From Bigelowiella natans CCMP2755 (Eukaryota; Cercozoa; Chlorarachniophyceae), in contig ADNK01002618.1 in assembly GCA_000320545.1 (NCBI GenBank), positions 20,001 to 77,500 of the forward strand: 57,500 nt of DNA, written 5' to 3'. This document shows, one piece after another, positions 45,602 through 56,885 of the stretch (its first letter is position 1; each line of letters starts with the position of its first letter). The notes under the pieces are model-generated. The model was not told the origin of the DNA. It worked only from the letters and a program-made list of their open reading frames with translations, and made no database searches. The position numbers were made by a program, and so were the translations under genes.

Positions 45602-46425
45602 CCTCATGCTGCACGCAAACAGCGCGTGCACGCACACTGCTGTGTGTTTTGGGGCTTTGCGAAAAGGCTCCCACCGCGCGTGATTCAGTGATCTAGTGAT
45701 GGCTGTGTTTCATGTGTGTGAAGTTCGATCACACACCGCACACGTGATGCATGCAACGATCTGCCCTCCTCATCACGCGTGCACAGGTCTGGAGACACCT
45801 GGACACCTGACGTGATGCACTGGCAGCAGTGTGTCAGTCAAAAAACAAGCATCGCGGTGATTGCATGCACATCAGCACTTCGAAATCAAAACAGACTGAA
45901 AAAGCATGCAAGCACCACGACTGCTGCGACAGTCATGTGTGTCACTTGTGGTGTGGAAGCCTCTGAAACGTGTTGAAAGTTTGTTTCCCATGCTGCGCTG
46001 CAATGGTCTAGCAGTGCAATGCGTGCAAAGCACGCTTGAGAAAACAGCACGTGGCACAAGCCAGCAAGTGATGAGTGTGAGAGTGTCGTGTTTTCTCCTG
46101 GAACTCGTGCACGGTCTTCTCACGTGTCTAGCTCCAACGTCTCCAACATCTGCGCCTTGACGCAGCTTGCGTTGAACGTGTCCGCGTGGGGTTCACCCGT
46201 GTTGCACGCTTTGTTCCTCCCTCCCCGCTGGAAGCGCCTGATTCCAACTCGGGCACGGCGCACGGGTGGGCAGTTTCGAATCGAAATGTTCGATGAATTC
46301 TGATTCGCACTAGCACAGTGCACATTGATCCCAAGAATTCGAGCATTCGAGAAAGAAAGAAAGAAACTTGATGATCGACTGCACTTCCAACGTGTTGTGT
46401 GACACTTGCTAAGTGCGAAACGCAA
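45074..46425. other. spacer with palindromes, GT repeat and CACG/GTGCA-rich zone
   Basis: No gene recognised. CTAGA-rich palindromes (about 45533-45560) precede a GT repeat at 45565-45600; 45.6-46.3 kb has the same CACGTG/GTGCA-rich composition as 17.4-18.7 kb, and the two zones also share the repeat unit annotated at 46351-46407. Confidence 0.5.
46351..46407 (-). repeat. dispersed repeat, copy 2
   Basis: Reverse complement of the unit at 17102-17157: GAAAGAAAGAAAGAAACTTG, then ATGATCGACTGCACTTCCAA, then CGTGTTGTGTGACACTT. Orientation is opposite to copy 1. No flanking duplication recognised. Confidence 0.55.
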
Positions 46426-46584
46426 ATGGAAGCAAAACCAGAGGCATTTGAGGCATGGTTCACTTTTGCTCTCGTGTTTCTGTTTTTATGTACATTTTCT
46501 CTTGCAGATGTTCAGCATGATTGTTGTCCCACCGACATGAAATCTGGTAAATCTGTGAAAGATTGTTGCACGGCAGCGTCATGA
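46426..46584 (+). CDS. possible small Cys-containing membrane or secreted peptide (52 residues)
   Basis: A short ORF: MEAKPEAFEAWFTFALVFL, a hydrophobic stretch to SLAD, then two DCC motifs (HDCCPTDM, VKDCCTAAS). It could be a signal-anchored small protein. Against this, the hydrophobic part is also a T-rich run ending TTCTCTTGCAG, which resembles an intron end, so the ORF may be partly intronic. It ends 114 bp before the NTPase start codon. Confidence 0.25.
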   Translation: MEAKPEAFEAWFTFALVFLFLCTFSLADVQHDCCPTDMKSGKSVKDCCTAAS

Positions 46585-46698
46585 TGTATTTGTTGAAATT
46601 TTAGATATATCTTCGGCTGAAAATTTCCTATCGGATTGACGTTTTAGCACCACTCCTTATATCGTCGCTGGAGAGCAGGCTACGAGGACATCGGGAAA

Positions 46699-47870
46699 AT
46701 GGAGTTAGCAAGGCGGACGTTCGTGACTGGACAGCCCGGGTGTGGAAAAACGACTCTAGTGATGGCCATTGCTCGTGCACTTATAGATGCTGGAGTTCGA
46801 TGTCGAGGATTTTACACTGAAGAGTGCCTTCAGGTCTCCCATCGGTTCACACCACAGAGATATCCCAGCTTCTATTCTGTTGAAATGTACGATTTTTAAA
46901 CAGGGAGGAAGAAGAATAGGATTCGATGTAGTCACCATTCCTGAAGGATTTCGGGCTCCTCTCGCGCGAAAAGGAGGACCTCGCGGTTGGCCAAAGGTTG
47001 TGGGAAACGTGTGTGTCACTGTACGTATGCGTGCACATCTGAAGTATGCTTTGCCTTTTTGTCCATTAAAAAGGTTGGAGCGTACTCTGTCGACCTGAAA
47101 TCTTTCGAGAAATTGGCGCTTCCAACTCTAAACCCCGATTCGGAACATCTCCGAGATGTCGATGTTATAATTTGCGACGAAATCGGCCGAATGGAGCTTA
47201 AGTCTGCAAAGTTTGCAAAGGAAATGAAAGCACTACTGGCTCGCGATGAAGTCCATATCTTCGGAGCCATGACAGCACCTAGGTAGAGATTATGACAATT
47301 AGACGTGAGTGAAAGAAGTTTCGATGATAATTCAGCTTTGTACCTGAAATCAAAACCATGTCCAACGAGTCGTTCATCCGCTCAAGCGTTGATATCTGTG
47401 CATCAACTTTGCTCAATCCTAGATTTTGCGTCTTCATTTAAATCATTCTTCGCATATCCAACTTACTGTTTGTATATGTCGAAAATTCTAGGTATGGCCA
47501 TCGAGTTCCGTATTGCGACGAAGTAGCCGATCTGAAAGAAGTTGCGGTTCACAACATCAAAAAGTCGAATCGGGACGATGTTCGGGAAGCATTAATGAGC
47601 CTCATTCTAGACCGGTTTGTCCAAAAAAATCCCAGAGACAAAATTGCAAAAGTAAAGGGGAAACATAGCGAATCTTGCAAGACTCAGTCGAAAGCATCAA
47701 AAGTTGTGGATTCGGATTTGCTGGCTCCCGTTGAATCAAAAACCGGTGCCAAGCACACAAAAGAAAGGATGAAAAAAAGACGCAGGAGGGTCGCTTTACC
47801 TATACCGCAAGACAGAACAAGAACGCATGGTCGTAGGGATACCACGACCGGTGCTGGAGAATGGCAATGA
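46699..47870 (+). CDS. NTPCR: NTPCR/THEP1-type nucleoside triphosphatase with basic C-terminal extension
   Basis: Four exons in phase (46699-46833, 46904-46996, 47074-47282, 47492-47870) encode 271 residues. Residues 11-18 are the P-loop GQPGCGKT, followed by GFYTEE, GGRRIGFDVVTI, APLARKGG, VGAYSVDLKSFEKLALP and the Walker B region VIICDEIGRMEL, in the order of human NTPCR and archaeal THEP1. The family slowly hydrolyses NTPs; its physiological role is poorly defined. The catalytic fold is complete by about residue 190. An extra Lys/Arg-rich tail of about 80 residues follows (KHTKERMKKRRRRV near its middle), absent from human and archaeal members, and may be a nuclear or nucleolar signal. The exon 2 donor is taken at GTTGTG (46997); a donor 24 nt downstream would add eight residues. 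Confidence 0.9.
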
Positions 47871-48563
47871 CACATGATGGTTTAATGTAGCTAGCAGTAA
47901 ATGACTAGCCAGCGTATGTAATGAATCGTACTTGTGAGACGGATGTAATGAAGTCTATGCTATTAGAAGTGATTAAATCTTCACTACACCCGTCTCACAA
48001 GTACGAATACGCGTCACTCATCATCACTGCTGCTGTGCAATGTAGGCTTGCTCATGTGCTATGTGCTACACACGTGCGTACAGGTAGCACTTGCAGCATC
48101 GCAGATGGCACAATGTGGCTATATGGCAAACATCGCTGCCGACATGCTACGCATAGCACATGCAACGCATTCTGCATTCGCATCGGACAATACAGTAGGA
48201 ACCACATCGTGAACAATTCACTGAATAACCAATACCATGACGTATAACATAGCTATGCATACAACATCATGATAGATCCGTTGCCTCGTTCCTCACGCAT
48301 AAATTTACATATCCAGTAACATTGTATAGATGACGCAACATGCAAATATGATGCGACAAGAAAGGCCGTGCGATTTGAGGGGAAAAACGAAGATTGGCTA
48401 TTGTGGTGCCAAAGCCCACCATTCGTAACTGTCTATTCTTTGGTTTTCTTTCACTCCTGTCCTTGTTTCTTTTAATCCTACTGGAAACAAATTACTCTCC
48501 AAACTTTAAAGGACCGTCGACTTCACGAACATTTGGTTGCAACTCCACTTTGTTCTTCTTCTA
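47871..48563. other. 3' spacer (NTPase gene / PP2C gene)
   Basis: No gene recognised. It contains GTAGCTAGCAG at about 47887, a 30-bp inverted repeat (47924-48008) and CATG/TGCA words. Confidence 0.5.
47924..48008. repeat. inverted repeat, 30-bp arms, 25-nt loop
   Basis: Left arm 47924-47953 (TCGTACTTGTGAGACGG core) pairs with right arm 47979-48008 (CCGTCTCACAAGTACGA core); about 27 of 30 positions are complementary, including an uninterrupted core. It lies just past the NTPase stop, between convergent genes. It could be a hairpin in the 3' UTR or a remnant of a small inverted-repeat element. Confidence 0.75.
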
Positions 48564-49275
48564 TCAAGCTTCATTTTCTTGGCCCTCCTTCTCTTGATTG
48601 AACTTTATGACCACACTGAGATTGTATCAAAAAGAATTAATGCTCCGTCATCAGTAATATAATAAAAGACGGTCAGAATAGATCGGTAGCAAGAAAGTGT
48701 GGTTCCGTCTCACGGTGATAGATTTAATGTACGCATGCATCCATGGTGATATTTCCAGCAATTTCCAATAGCATAATAGGCACTGCCCACCATGTTATAT
48801 CGTCGATGACATCCTCTTCTTGTCTCCATTTCTCATTCGCTCTCTTAGCGAGCTCTATGGCACAACGAGGGATATCATCCAGATGCTTTCCAACAAGGTC
48901 AACCACTTCTTGATTTTCCATGAACTCCCACACCCCTTTGGAATGATACATTAGCAGTCAGAAAATACGACGAGAATTACAACATCTTACGAACAGTGAA
49001 ATTTTTCAGAGAATACAGTTAAGCCGCCCCATTGTTCTATTAGTCTAGGAATTGTATAAATGCTTACCGTCTGAGGCTAGGACGATGAATTCATCATCAG
49101 ATGTCATATCGTGAGTCTTAATTTCTGGAACGGAGATGACTCCTACTCGTTGACTTATCTTATCCCCAATGGAACGCGACATGGCGAGCCCGGGAACATC
49201 AACATTCCGTAACCAGACACGGTGAGGCCCACAGTCCTCGCCAGGCATTCCTGACGATACAATATGATATTATAT

Positions 49276-49323
<48 letters not shown>

Positions 49324-50076
49324 CCAGGAGGACCAGTATTGACCCTGAAACAAGAACAAGTTTAAGGAAAAGCATGCACCTGGTAAGGGCTCGACGCGTC
49401 CTCCATTTTGAATTATACGTTTCTTTTCTTCTGGATTGTCGGGTTTCTGATCCTCAGACAGTGCAATGGCCTCGTATTTACTATCCCCGACCTTGCGACC
49501 CAGAGCACATCGCGAGTCTCCAATATTAGCCACGTAGAGTTTCTTCCCTAGTTTTATGCAATAAATTGCAGTGGTGCCGCTGAATGTAGTGTTGATATTC
49601 ATTCTGTCAAGTTCCTGCACCATCGAGGCTGTAGCCTCGAGTATAGCCTTCTGAGGATTCTTTGTAACCTCGGAGTGTGCACTAAGATGCTTGGGAAGCG
49701 AGCTCTTGACGAATGAAGAGACATGGTGTCCATGTTCACCGTGTCCGTCAAACACACCGAACAGAGCTGCCTCTGAATTGCCGCCAACATTGAACCTTAT
49801 AACGAATCTGTCCTGATTTACTTTGTCAGGATTGTAGGGGACGAGTCCTTTATTGCTTCGTGCCCCACACTGCATAGTACCCATGCTCTTTCTCTCATCA
49901 TCCGTCAATTTCTTCTCCATTTCAATGTAATCAAGATCGGGCGCTAATGATTGTTGTTTTCCAGTGTTCACATGCTGTGGGGCTACGGAGAGACGTCTCC
50001 TCTGCATTTTGGCTTCCTTTGTGGGAGGAGATACTCCACCTTCACCAGGTTCATCTGTCGACGAGCAGACCCCCAT
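48564..50076 (-). CDS. PP2C-family Ser/Thr protein phosphatase, probably N-myristoylated
   Basis: Four exons in phase (50076-49380, 49250-49068, 48935-48791, 48615-48564) encode 358 residues. All PP2C metal-site motifs are present in order: NQDRF, FGVFDGHGEHG, SGTTAIYCIKLGKKLYVANI followed by GDSR, LAMSRSIGD, LASDGVWEFM and DDIT. The final strand, CVVIKF, is supplied by the small last exon. PP2C enzymes are Mg/Mn-dependent monomeric phosphatases; substrates cannot be told. The N-terminus MGVCSS fits an N-myristoylation site (Gly2, Ser6) with a nearby Cys for palmitoylation, so membrane attachment is likely, as in protist PP2Cs. The intron between exons 1 and 2 holds a TA repeat (49284-49319). 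The start codon lies 14 nt after the stop of the next coding unit upstream on the same strand. Confidence 0.95.
49284..49319. repeat. TA microsatellite in PP2C intron
   Basis: TA repeat of about 18 units in the 129-bp intron between PP2C exons 1 and 2. Confidence 0.95.
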
Positions 50077-50090
50077 GGAAAAAAACTAAT

Positions 50091-50874
50091 TTATTCCCTG
50101 AGCTCCTCCGCGCTGCTAGATTCAAAAAGAGCGAGAGAATGATTCCCAAGTTTTGGGACAATCTGTGTGGCGAACAATACGACAGGAAGAGATGTTATAC
50201 GAGTTCCGTTTTGTATGTATGGTCGCAATGAATGAAGATTGCTATTTAATCGTAATACGTCCGTCTCCGCTGATTTACCTTAGGGGTGGGGAGGCGGTAT
50301 AGCTCAGGTACGAACGAGTCTTTATCTCTTTTCAGATCTTTCAGATATACAGCTGAGGAAAAACAACGATATTTAATTTAGCTGCGACATAATCATTTTG
50401 ATGTCGCTTATATAATAAAAAAGATATCTCCGCATTCCGAGTGTCCGAAAAAAAAACCCAAAGCCGAGTTCAGGGAGAAGATTTGCAGTAGGCGAAAATC
50501 ACTATTTTTCATACATTTCTTACTTCGTCATATTTTATCGGGGCTTTCCAAAGAGCCTTAATGATCCTCAATGTGACCTTATATCCACAAATACTATCCA
50601 AACATAATGCTTTATCAGAAAACTACTTTTGGTAATGGGAGGAATTAGATCGAAAATAGTACCTACGACATTCGCCAAAAATGCCTGACTCCAACGCCCT
50701 TCTGCCCATCAAAAAATCTTCTCGGCAAATTATTTCCATTCGATCTCTGTGCGAAGTTATGTCGTACACGCCATTCGTACGAATGTGTGCGAAAAAACCC
50801 TGTGTTCGATATTCGAGACATCGAAATTTAACAAGTACGGGTAGAACACAGGCGAACTTGCAGAGCGCAAACAA
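50091..50874 (-). CDS. unknown small protein (117 residues) directly upstream of PP2C
   Basis: Three exons in phase: 50874-50667, 50352-50279, 50162-50091. The chain reads MFALCKFACVLPVLVKFR, AHIRTNGVYDITSHRDRME, ICREDFLMGRRALESGIFG, YLKDLKRDKDSFVPELYRLP, LGNHSLALFESSSAEELRE and stops. Donors (GTAGGT, GTAAAT) and acceptors (CCTCAG, CACACAG) are good and phases match at both junctions. I do not recognise a family; size and basic N-terminus would suit a small mitochondrial protein, but that is a guess. Its stop codon lies 14 nt from the PP2C start, so the two would have to share a transcript or promoter sequence. The first exon is the least certain. Confidence 0.5.
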
Positions 50875-51218
50875 ATTCTATTTTTTGACCTTTTGCAACA
50901 TAAATTCCGACTACATCTAGACGTATATTAAAATGGCACTTGTTTTTGGAGAGAACAAACTTTCGTTAAGCAATGAAAATGTCCAATATTTTTTCCCATG
51001 CGTCAAGCATGATGTCACGCTTTTCAGAATCATTGCATCCCATTAGGACAGTCACAAATAGTCCCTATTTTGATTAGAAATTAATCCTATTATGTTGTCG
51101 TATATGATAAAATTCCATCATTTAGCTATTTGTGTTTCAAGTGGTCAACAGGGTGAATCCCCCCCTTCTTGAATAGTCAGTTTAGGGTAGGGAAACTGGC
51201 TTAGAGAAGGTTTTTACG
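50875..51218. promoter_or_regulatory. 5' region between divergent small gene and VAC14
   Basis: About 340 bp of AT-rich sequence between start codons on opposite strands. No clear TATA box, no microsatellite and no CTAG run. Confidence 0.4.
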
Positions 51219-52945
51219 ATGAGCTCCGACAGGCAAATAGGGAGTGTAGGTGGTGGTGGTGGGGGAAAGTCTACGCAGGCGATGGCGGCGATCTTGCCGC
51301 ATCATATTAAAAAAAATCTTGCGGACAGAAGCTATGAGAAAAGGAAAACCGCAGGTTGAAACACGCTTTAACTTTTGGTCTCTGTCTTGGAAGTGTTTCT
51401 TCATTTTTTTAAAGTTATGGACGTGATTAGATGATCGTGTCGTGAAATTGATTTTCACCAACCAGCAGAGAAACACATACACTTACGCACAGTTGCCTTT
51501 GCTTGCGCATGTATACATGAATATGTTACATCCGAAGGCGGCGCAGTATCATATAGATATGGGCACAACTTCTCTACATATTGAATCACGTAAATAATAA
51601 TATTAACTTTGTAGCCCTGGAAGTGGAACGGATCGTGAAGGAGTACAACTCGAACGACAAGAAGGACTCGGAGAAGATTAACGTGATTATCAATGTTCTT
51701 GTGAATGAATACGCCTACTCCACACAAGCCAATAGTCGTAAGGGTGGCCTAATTGGTCTTGCTGCCACCGCCATTGCCCTCATGGATGACATCGGAGGCT
51801 ACCTGAATCTCCTCCTTCCTCCCGTTCTCAAGTGCTTTGAGGACCAGCAGAGCCGTGTGCGCTACTACGCTTGCGAGGCACTGTACGTACCAACACAATG
51901 ATGTTCTTGTTATTTTGGGTTGCCGACAGCAACATGGGGGGTGTAGAGGATAGAAGGTGTTGGGAAGCGATTGAAGGTGGTGATAATACGCAGGGTGGTG
52001 TGGACAATTGTACTCCCCCCACATCATACTACCTCTGCTCTTAGGTACAATATCACCAAAGTTGCTCGTGGGTCGGTGCTGGTGTTCTTCAACGAAATCT
52101 TCGATGGGCTTTGCAAGCTGTTCATGGACTTGGATATGGATGTGAAGAACGGGTATAACAAACACAAGTCCTTGTGAGTGTGTGTTTGTTTGTGCGTGTG
52201 TCTCTGAACTCGTTTGTCATCCTTTTTCTTTCATATAATATAGTAGAAACATAGCAAACATATGCACTTACCCCAATGCTCTGCTTCCCTCCCCCCCCTT
52301 TCTCTTCGCAGTGCGCAACTGTTGGACAGGCTGACAAAGGACGTCGTCGCCGAGACCGAGTCATTTGACGTTGAGAAGTTTATTCCGCTCTTGCGCGAGC
52401 GAATTCGCGTCAAGGATCCATTCATTAGGCAGCTTATCGTCGGCTGGATAACGGTGCTTGATTCCGTCCCTGATATAGATATTCTCATATACCTTCCCGA
52501 ATTTCTGGGAGGGTTGTTCGAAATGCTCAGCGACGTTAACAAGGTACCGTCCGTATTCCAAATATACCACTTTGCGTGCGTGCGTGCGTACGCGTGCGCG
52601 CGCGCGTGCATGTTTTGGGGGCGTCTGTGTCGGTTTGCGAAGATACTATCATTCACATCCAACGCATATGCAGTAAGAATTCCCTGGTAAAGGTACACGA
52701 TGCACCATACGCGAGAAGCGCAGTCCTCATCGTCGTTATTTGTTTTCTTGCTGCTGCATTCGATGATCTCTATATATTAGGATATTCGCCAACAGGCCTA
52801 CTCAGCCCTCCAGGAGTTCCTTCACGAGATCAAAGACAACGTGAAGCTTGATCTTGGCCCCATGGTGGGCATTCTCGTCAAGCAGTGCGAGATGAAAGAC
52901 CAGTAATAACAAAAGAAAAATAAGAGTAGCATGTAGCGTTGTGGA

Positions 52946-52990
<45 letters not shown>

Positions 52991-55017
52991 GTGACTAGCA
53001 TATGGTGATGATGATGATGACAATGATGATAATGATGATGAAGACTATGTCTTTCGACGCCGCTCTCGTTCATGCCGCCCCCTGCCCATGATCACCCTCC
53101 GCCTTCTTCTTCTACCCACTCCTTTTAGATTCACTCGGCTCACGGCTTTATGCTGGATCTATGAGTTTATAGAGCTGGGAAAGATAAAGTTACTTCCGTT
53201 CTTAGCTGATATGCTCGGGGTTGTACTTCTCTGCATCTCAGATGAGGAGGAAGAAATACGGTATTATTATTATTATAGTAGTAGTAAGTAGTATTAGTAG
53301 TAGTGGTAGTAGTAGTAAACACGTAATACAGCATAAACAAGATATCCACCATCGCATCCTGGGACACGAAGCTTCGAGCTGGGTTGTTGCTGTAGCACGA
53401 GAGTGAATGAATGAAACAAACGCCTTCGCTAGTACGCTTGGTGAGCTACGAAGCCTGTCATTGTCAGTCAGGAGGGGTGGTGACGATAGTGGTGTTTGCA
53501 ACCGATGTCTTCATTCAACCGGGGTCCAAATGCCTACCTCTCCAGGTTAAAAGCTAACGTGACTAATAAACGATTGCTAAAGCTCGTGGAATCCACCCAG
53601 GAAAAGTTTGCTATTAAGGTGACGACGACGACGATGAGAAGTGGCGGTGGAGACGATAATTACGATGAAGATGAGGAAGAGGGGGAGGATATTAAATGTT
53701 TATGATAATGATGATGTATTCACATGAGGTTTCATTGTTATGTTGTGTTATAGGCTCTCCTTAACAAAATCACGACCCACCTCGTCAACAAGTAAGAGAG
53801 GGGTAGAGGAAGGAGGGGGCGGGGTGTTCTAGCAATGGCACTATTATAGCTACAAAGCGTAAATGCGGTTATTGCATTCTGTCTGTCGAGAATTTTTGAA
53901 GTAGATTACACTATCATCTCTCTCTCTTCCCTCTTTTCTCTCTCTCTTTCTCTCTTTCTCTCATCATCCTCGCTATCATCATCGTCATCATCGTCACCAT
54001 CAAATAGGTACGTGCCAACCCGTCTGGCCTCTCTTCAGTGGATCTCCATGATGTTAGCGAAGAAGCCTGATACGATGTAAGCTGTTACCAATAGTTGTGG
54101 TCGTAGTAGTAGTAGTAGTAGTAGTAGTAGTATTTGATGTTGTTGTTGTTGTAGTAGTAGTAGTAAAAGAAGACGTAGTTATCAGTTGTCGTTCGCCTTG
54201 TTCAAATAAGAAGCACTGGCGGGGGGGGGGGGGGGGGGCCAGAAGTTCCTCGACAAATCTTGTTCGCACAAGAAGTCTCTAGATTGCTAGTCGGAGTATG
54301 GTTGTCATCATCATCATCATCATCATCATCATCGTCGTCATCGTCATCATCATCGTCATCATCATCGGTGCCATCACCGTCAGGTTCAAGCACTTGCCAA
54401 AGCTGTTCCCGTCGCTGCTAGATACGCTCTCCGACCCCGACGACAAGGTGGTGCGGCTGGACCTCAAGGTCCTGGCGCGCATCTGCGTGAATAAAGAGCA
54501 CTTCGACGTCGTGCTCAACAACCTGGTCAACCGGTTCAAGTGCGACCGAAAGCTGCTCGAGACGCGCGGCAGCCTCATCGTGCGTCAGCTGAGCGTGCTC
54601 CTAGACGGCGAGAGCATCTACCGCGCCTTCGCCTCCATCCTGCTCAAGGAGGTGGACCTCGAGTTTGCCAGTCTGATGGTGCAGACCCTCAACCTGATAT
54701 TGCTTACGTCCTCCGAGCTGTTTGAGCTGAGGGGGCTCCTCAAGAGAAGCCTCACCTCCAAGCAGAGCTCCGAGCTGTTCATCCAGATCTACCAGGCGTG
54801 GGCGCACAACGCCGTGTCGACATTCTCTCTGTGCCTTTTGGCGAGGGTCTACGAGCTGGCGAGTGCGTTGGTGACGCACATGGCGGAGACGGAGGTCACA
54901 GTCGGATTCCTCATGCAGGTAGTTAGTGCGAGGAAGAGGAGGAGGAGGAGGAGGAGGAGGAGTGGGGCGATGTAATAGTGTGTGCTTCGTACTGTACTCT
55001 GGATATACAGATTGACA

Positions 55018-55057
<40 letters not shown>

Positions 55058-55246
55058 TATACACTATACATGTTGTAAATTGATCCGTCGTTTACTACAA
55101 CTGCTACTGCTGCTGCTACTACTACTACTACTACTACTGTTTAGGTTGACAAGTTGGTGCAATTGATTGAGTCCCCTATATTCATCCAACTACGCCTGCA
55201 GCTGCTAGAGCCTCGACGGTACTGCGACCAATAATCAGTCAACGTG

Positions 55247-55280
<34 letters not shown>

Positions 55281-55293
55281 ATAGACGACAAAA

Positions 55294-55326
<33 letters not shown>

Positions 55327-55678
55327 CTACGTTTAAGTGTAGTATTAGCTAGCCTTCTTTCCGTCTTGCCCCCCCCCCCCCTCCTATATCACACTATCAT
55401 CGTCATCATCGCCACCATCACCACTACCACCGTGCACTAAACTTCGTCATCCTGTGCGTGGTAGGTACCCCTTCTTGCTAAAGAGCTTGTACGGATTGCT
55501 CATGCTGCTGCCTCAGAGCTCCGCATTTGCGTGCCTAAAGAACCGACTGGACAGTATCTCAACACTGGGTAAGTAAGTAAGTAAGTAAGCAGATCGACGA
55601 TGGTTTGGATCATGCATTCTCTCTTTCATTACTCATGCCGAATTGGACGTGAAATGTAACCCTATGATATTAATATAT

Positions 55679-55728
<50 letters not shown>

Positions 55729-56128
55729 ACCCACAGTGCTCGTTGCTTCCGTCGTTGGTGTCGTTATCATCGTTTGATATGATATTGATATGATTCGTTA
55801 ATAACACCCGAAAGGAATCTTGACGGCTGACCAAGCTAGCTCCAGCCTCCTCGCCCTAGGGGGGAGCAGTAGTAGTTCCAACACCAATAAAGGGGGTGGG
55901 GGGGAAGAGAAAAGAGGGGGCAGTAGTGGTCCAAGTAGCAAGCCTACCAGCAGCGTAACTGATCATCTGGACATGAAGTCCCTTTTATATCAATTCCGCG
56001 AGATGCAACTTAAGCATAGTGAGAGGCGAAAACATATCTTCAAGCAGCATAGTCTTAGAAGGCGACAAAAGGACGACAGAAAGAAGTACGGAGGAGGAGG
56101 AAGCGTGAAGCAGCGAATCGAAGCGTAA
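51219..56128 (+). CDS. VAC14: VAC14, scaffold of the Fab1/PIKfyve lipid kinase complex
   Basis: Thirteen exons in exact phase (51219-51354, 51615-51882, 52045-52152, 52312-52543, 52781-52902, 53129-53260, 53546-53618, 53754-53791, 54008-54076, 54384-54918, 55145-55218, 55465-55568, 55815-56128) encode 734 residues; human VAC14 has 782. Landmarks in order: [175 protein letters not shown]-like helices run throughout. VAC14 holds Fab1 and the phosphatase Fig4 together on endosomes or vacuoles, controlling PI(3,5)P2. The C-terminus has a Ser/Gly-rich insert and a basic end. Most introns are filled with microsatellites (AT, TAG, TTG, GAT, poly-G), and the exon 12 donor sits inside a GTAA repeat. 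Confidence 0.96.
52947..52987. repeat. TA microsatellite in VAC14 intron 5
   Basis: TA repeat of about 20 units followed by GAT units (53008-53040), both within the intron before exon 6. Confidence 0.95.
54100..54360. repeat. TAG, poly-G and CAT repeats filling VAC14 intron 9
   Basis: TAG repeats (about 54105-54132), TTG/TAG (54140-54166), an 18-base G run (54221-54238) and CAT/CGT repeats (54306-54365) run almost to the exon 10 acceptor at 54383. Confidence 0.95.
55020..55325. repeat. TA, TAC, TTG and GAT repeats flanking VAC14 exon 11
   Basis: TA (55020-55053) and CTA-type (55110-55138) repeats lie in the intron before exon 11; TTG (55246-55280) and GAT (55293-55325) repeats lie in the one after it, which also holds a C run (55370-55381). 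Confidence 0.95.
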
Positions 56129-56787
56129 GTAGGAGATGTGACGGAATGAAAAAAAGCACATCCGTCGCACAGTATGGATCGATGTGATGCCTGCATTATT
56201 TTGGCATTAGTATTAATTTACACGGTGTATGGTCATATGTCATGCTATGCTATGTACGTAGCCTCTTAGCTTACGTAGATTTCTGTTGCGCCGCCTTGTG
56301 CATAGCAACGTGCGCCGCGCACAATGCAATGCGACGAATTGCATTTGAATTTCTGATAATGTGGTGACGCGATGCACATGCAACGCTCTAGCACTAGAAC
56401 ACTAGGCAATCTAGCAATCTGTATGCTGTGACTGTTGTGTGTGGATGCATGCGAATCGGATGCACACGTACGAGCTCATTCATCGGTTGCGGCTTGCTTG
56501 GCCGCCGCCGCGCAAGATCCAGCATCATGTGCTAGAAAATCATTACTAGATCAGGAATGCTCGGCCAGAGATCAAGCATTGTTGCTTGAGGATCAATGAC
56601 TAGATCGTCTGCTCAAAGTAAGATCACGTGCTCTAATAGTTCTGAGTTGGTTGCTCATGTTGTTCCATCCAATGGCCATCGCTACCTGCAAGGATTTCGA
56701 TTCCTCATTCAAATGGTCATCGCTCTTGATTATTGACATCCAATATCATCATAATCACACCACCTCTTGTCAGATGTTATCGATCAT
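56129..56787. other. palindrome-rich 3' spacer (VAC14 / next gene)
   Basis: No gene recognised. It contains CATGCTATGCTATGTACGTA-like words at about 56235, CTAG words at 56388-56420 and AGATCA-type repeats at 56510-56610 (GATCAAGCATTGTTGCTTGA, an imperfect palindrome at about 56569-56593). Confidence 0.5.
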
Positions 56788-56885
56788 CTACTCCGATCCA
56801 AAATTAGCCAGACCATCTTTTCCCTCATAATCTTCTGCCTCTGCAGCGTCATCGTCAACCTTGTTCTCATTCTTTGCGTCAAAAC
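56788..56885 (-). CDS. last exon of an unknown acidic protein; gene continues to the right
   Basis: After the acceptor TTCGACCAG the minus strand reads FDAKNENKVDDDAAEAED, then YEGKDGLANFGSE and a stop at 56788. Acid-rich composition, a good acceptor and a clean stop support a real C-terminal exon entered in phase 1. A further acidic block encoded around 57065-56985 (Glu run, then HDDDGDDGSGGDA) could be the exon before it, but the junction is not settled. Not identified. Confidence 0.5.

Noticed and set aside
50289-50325. tRNA-like start (GGTATAGCTCAGGT)
   Set aside because: No cloverleaf could be completed and the stretch is within an exon that fits in phase on the minus strand.
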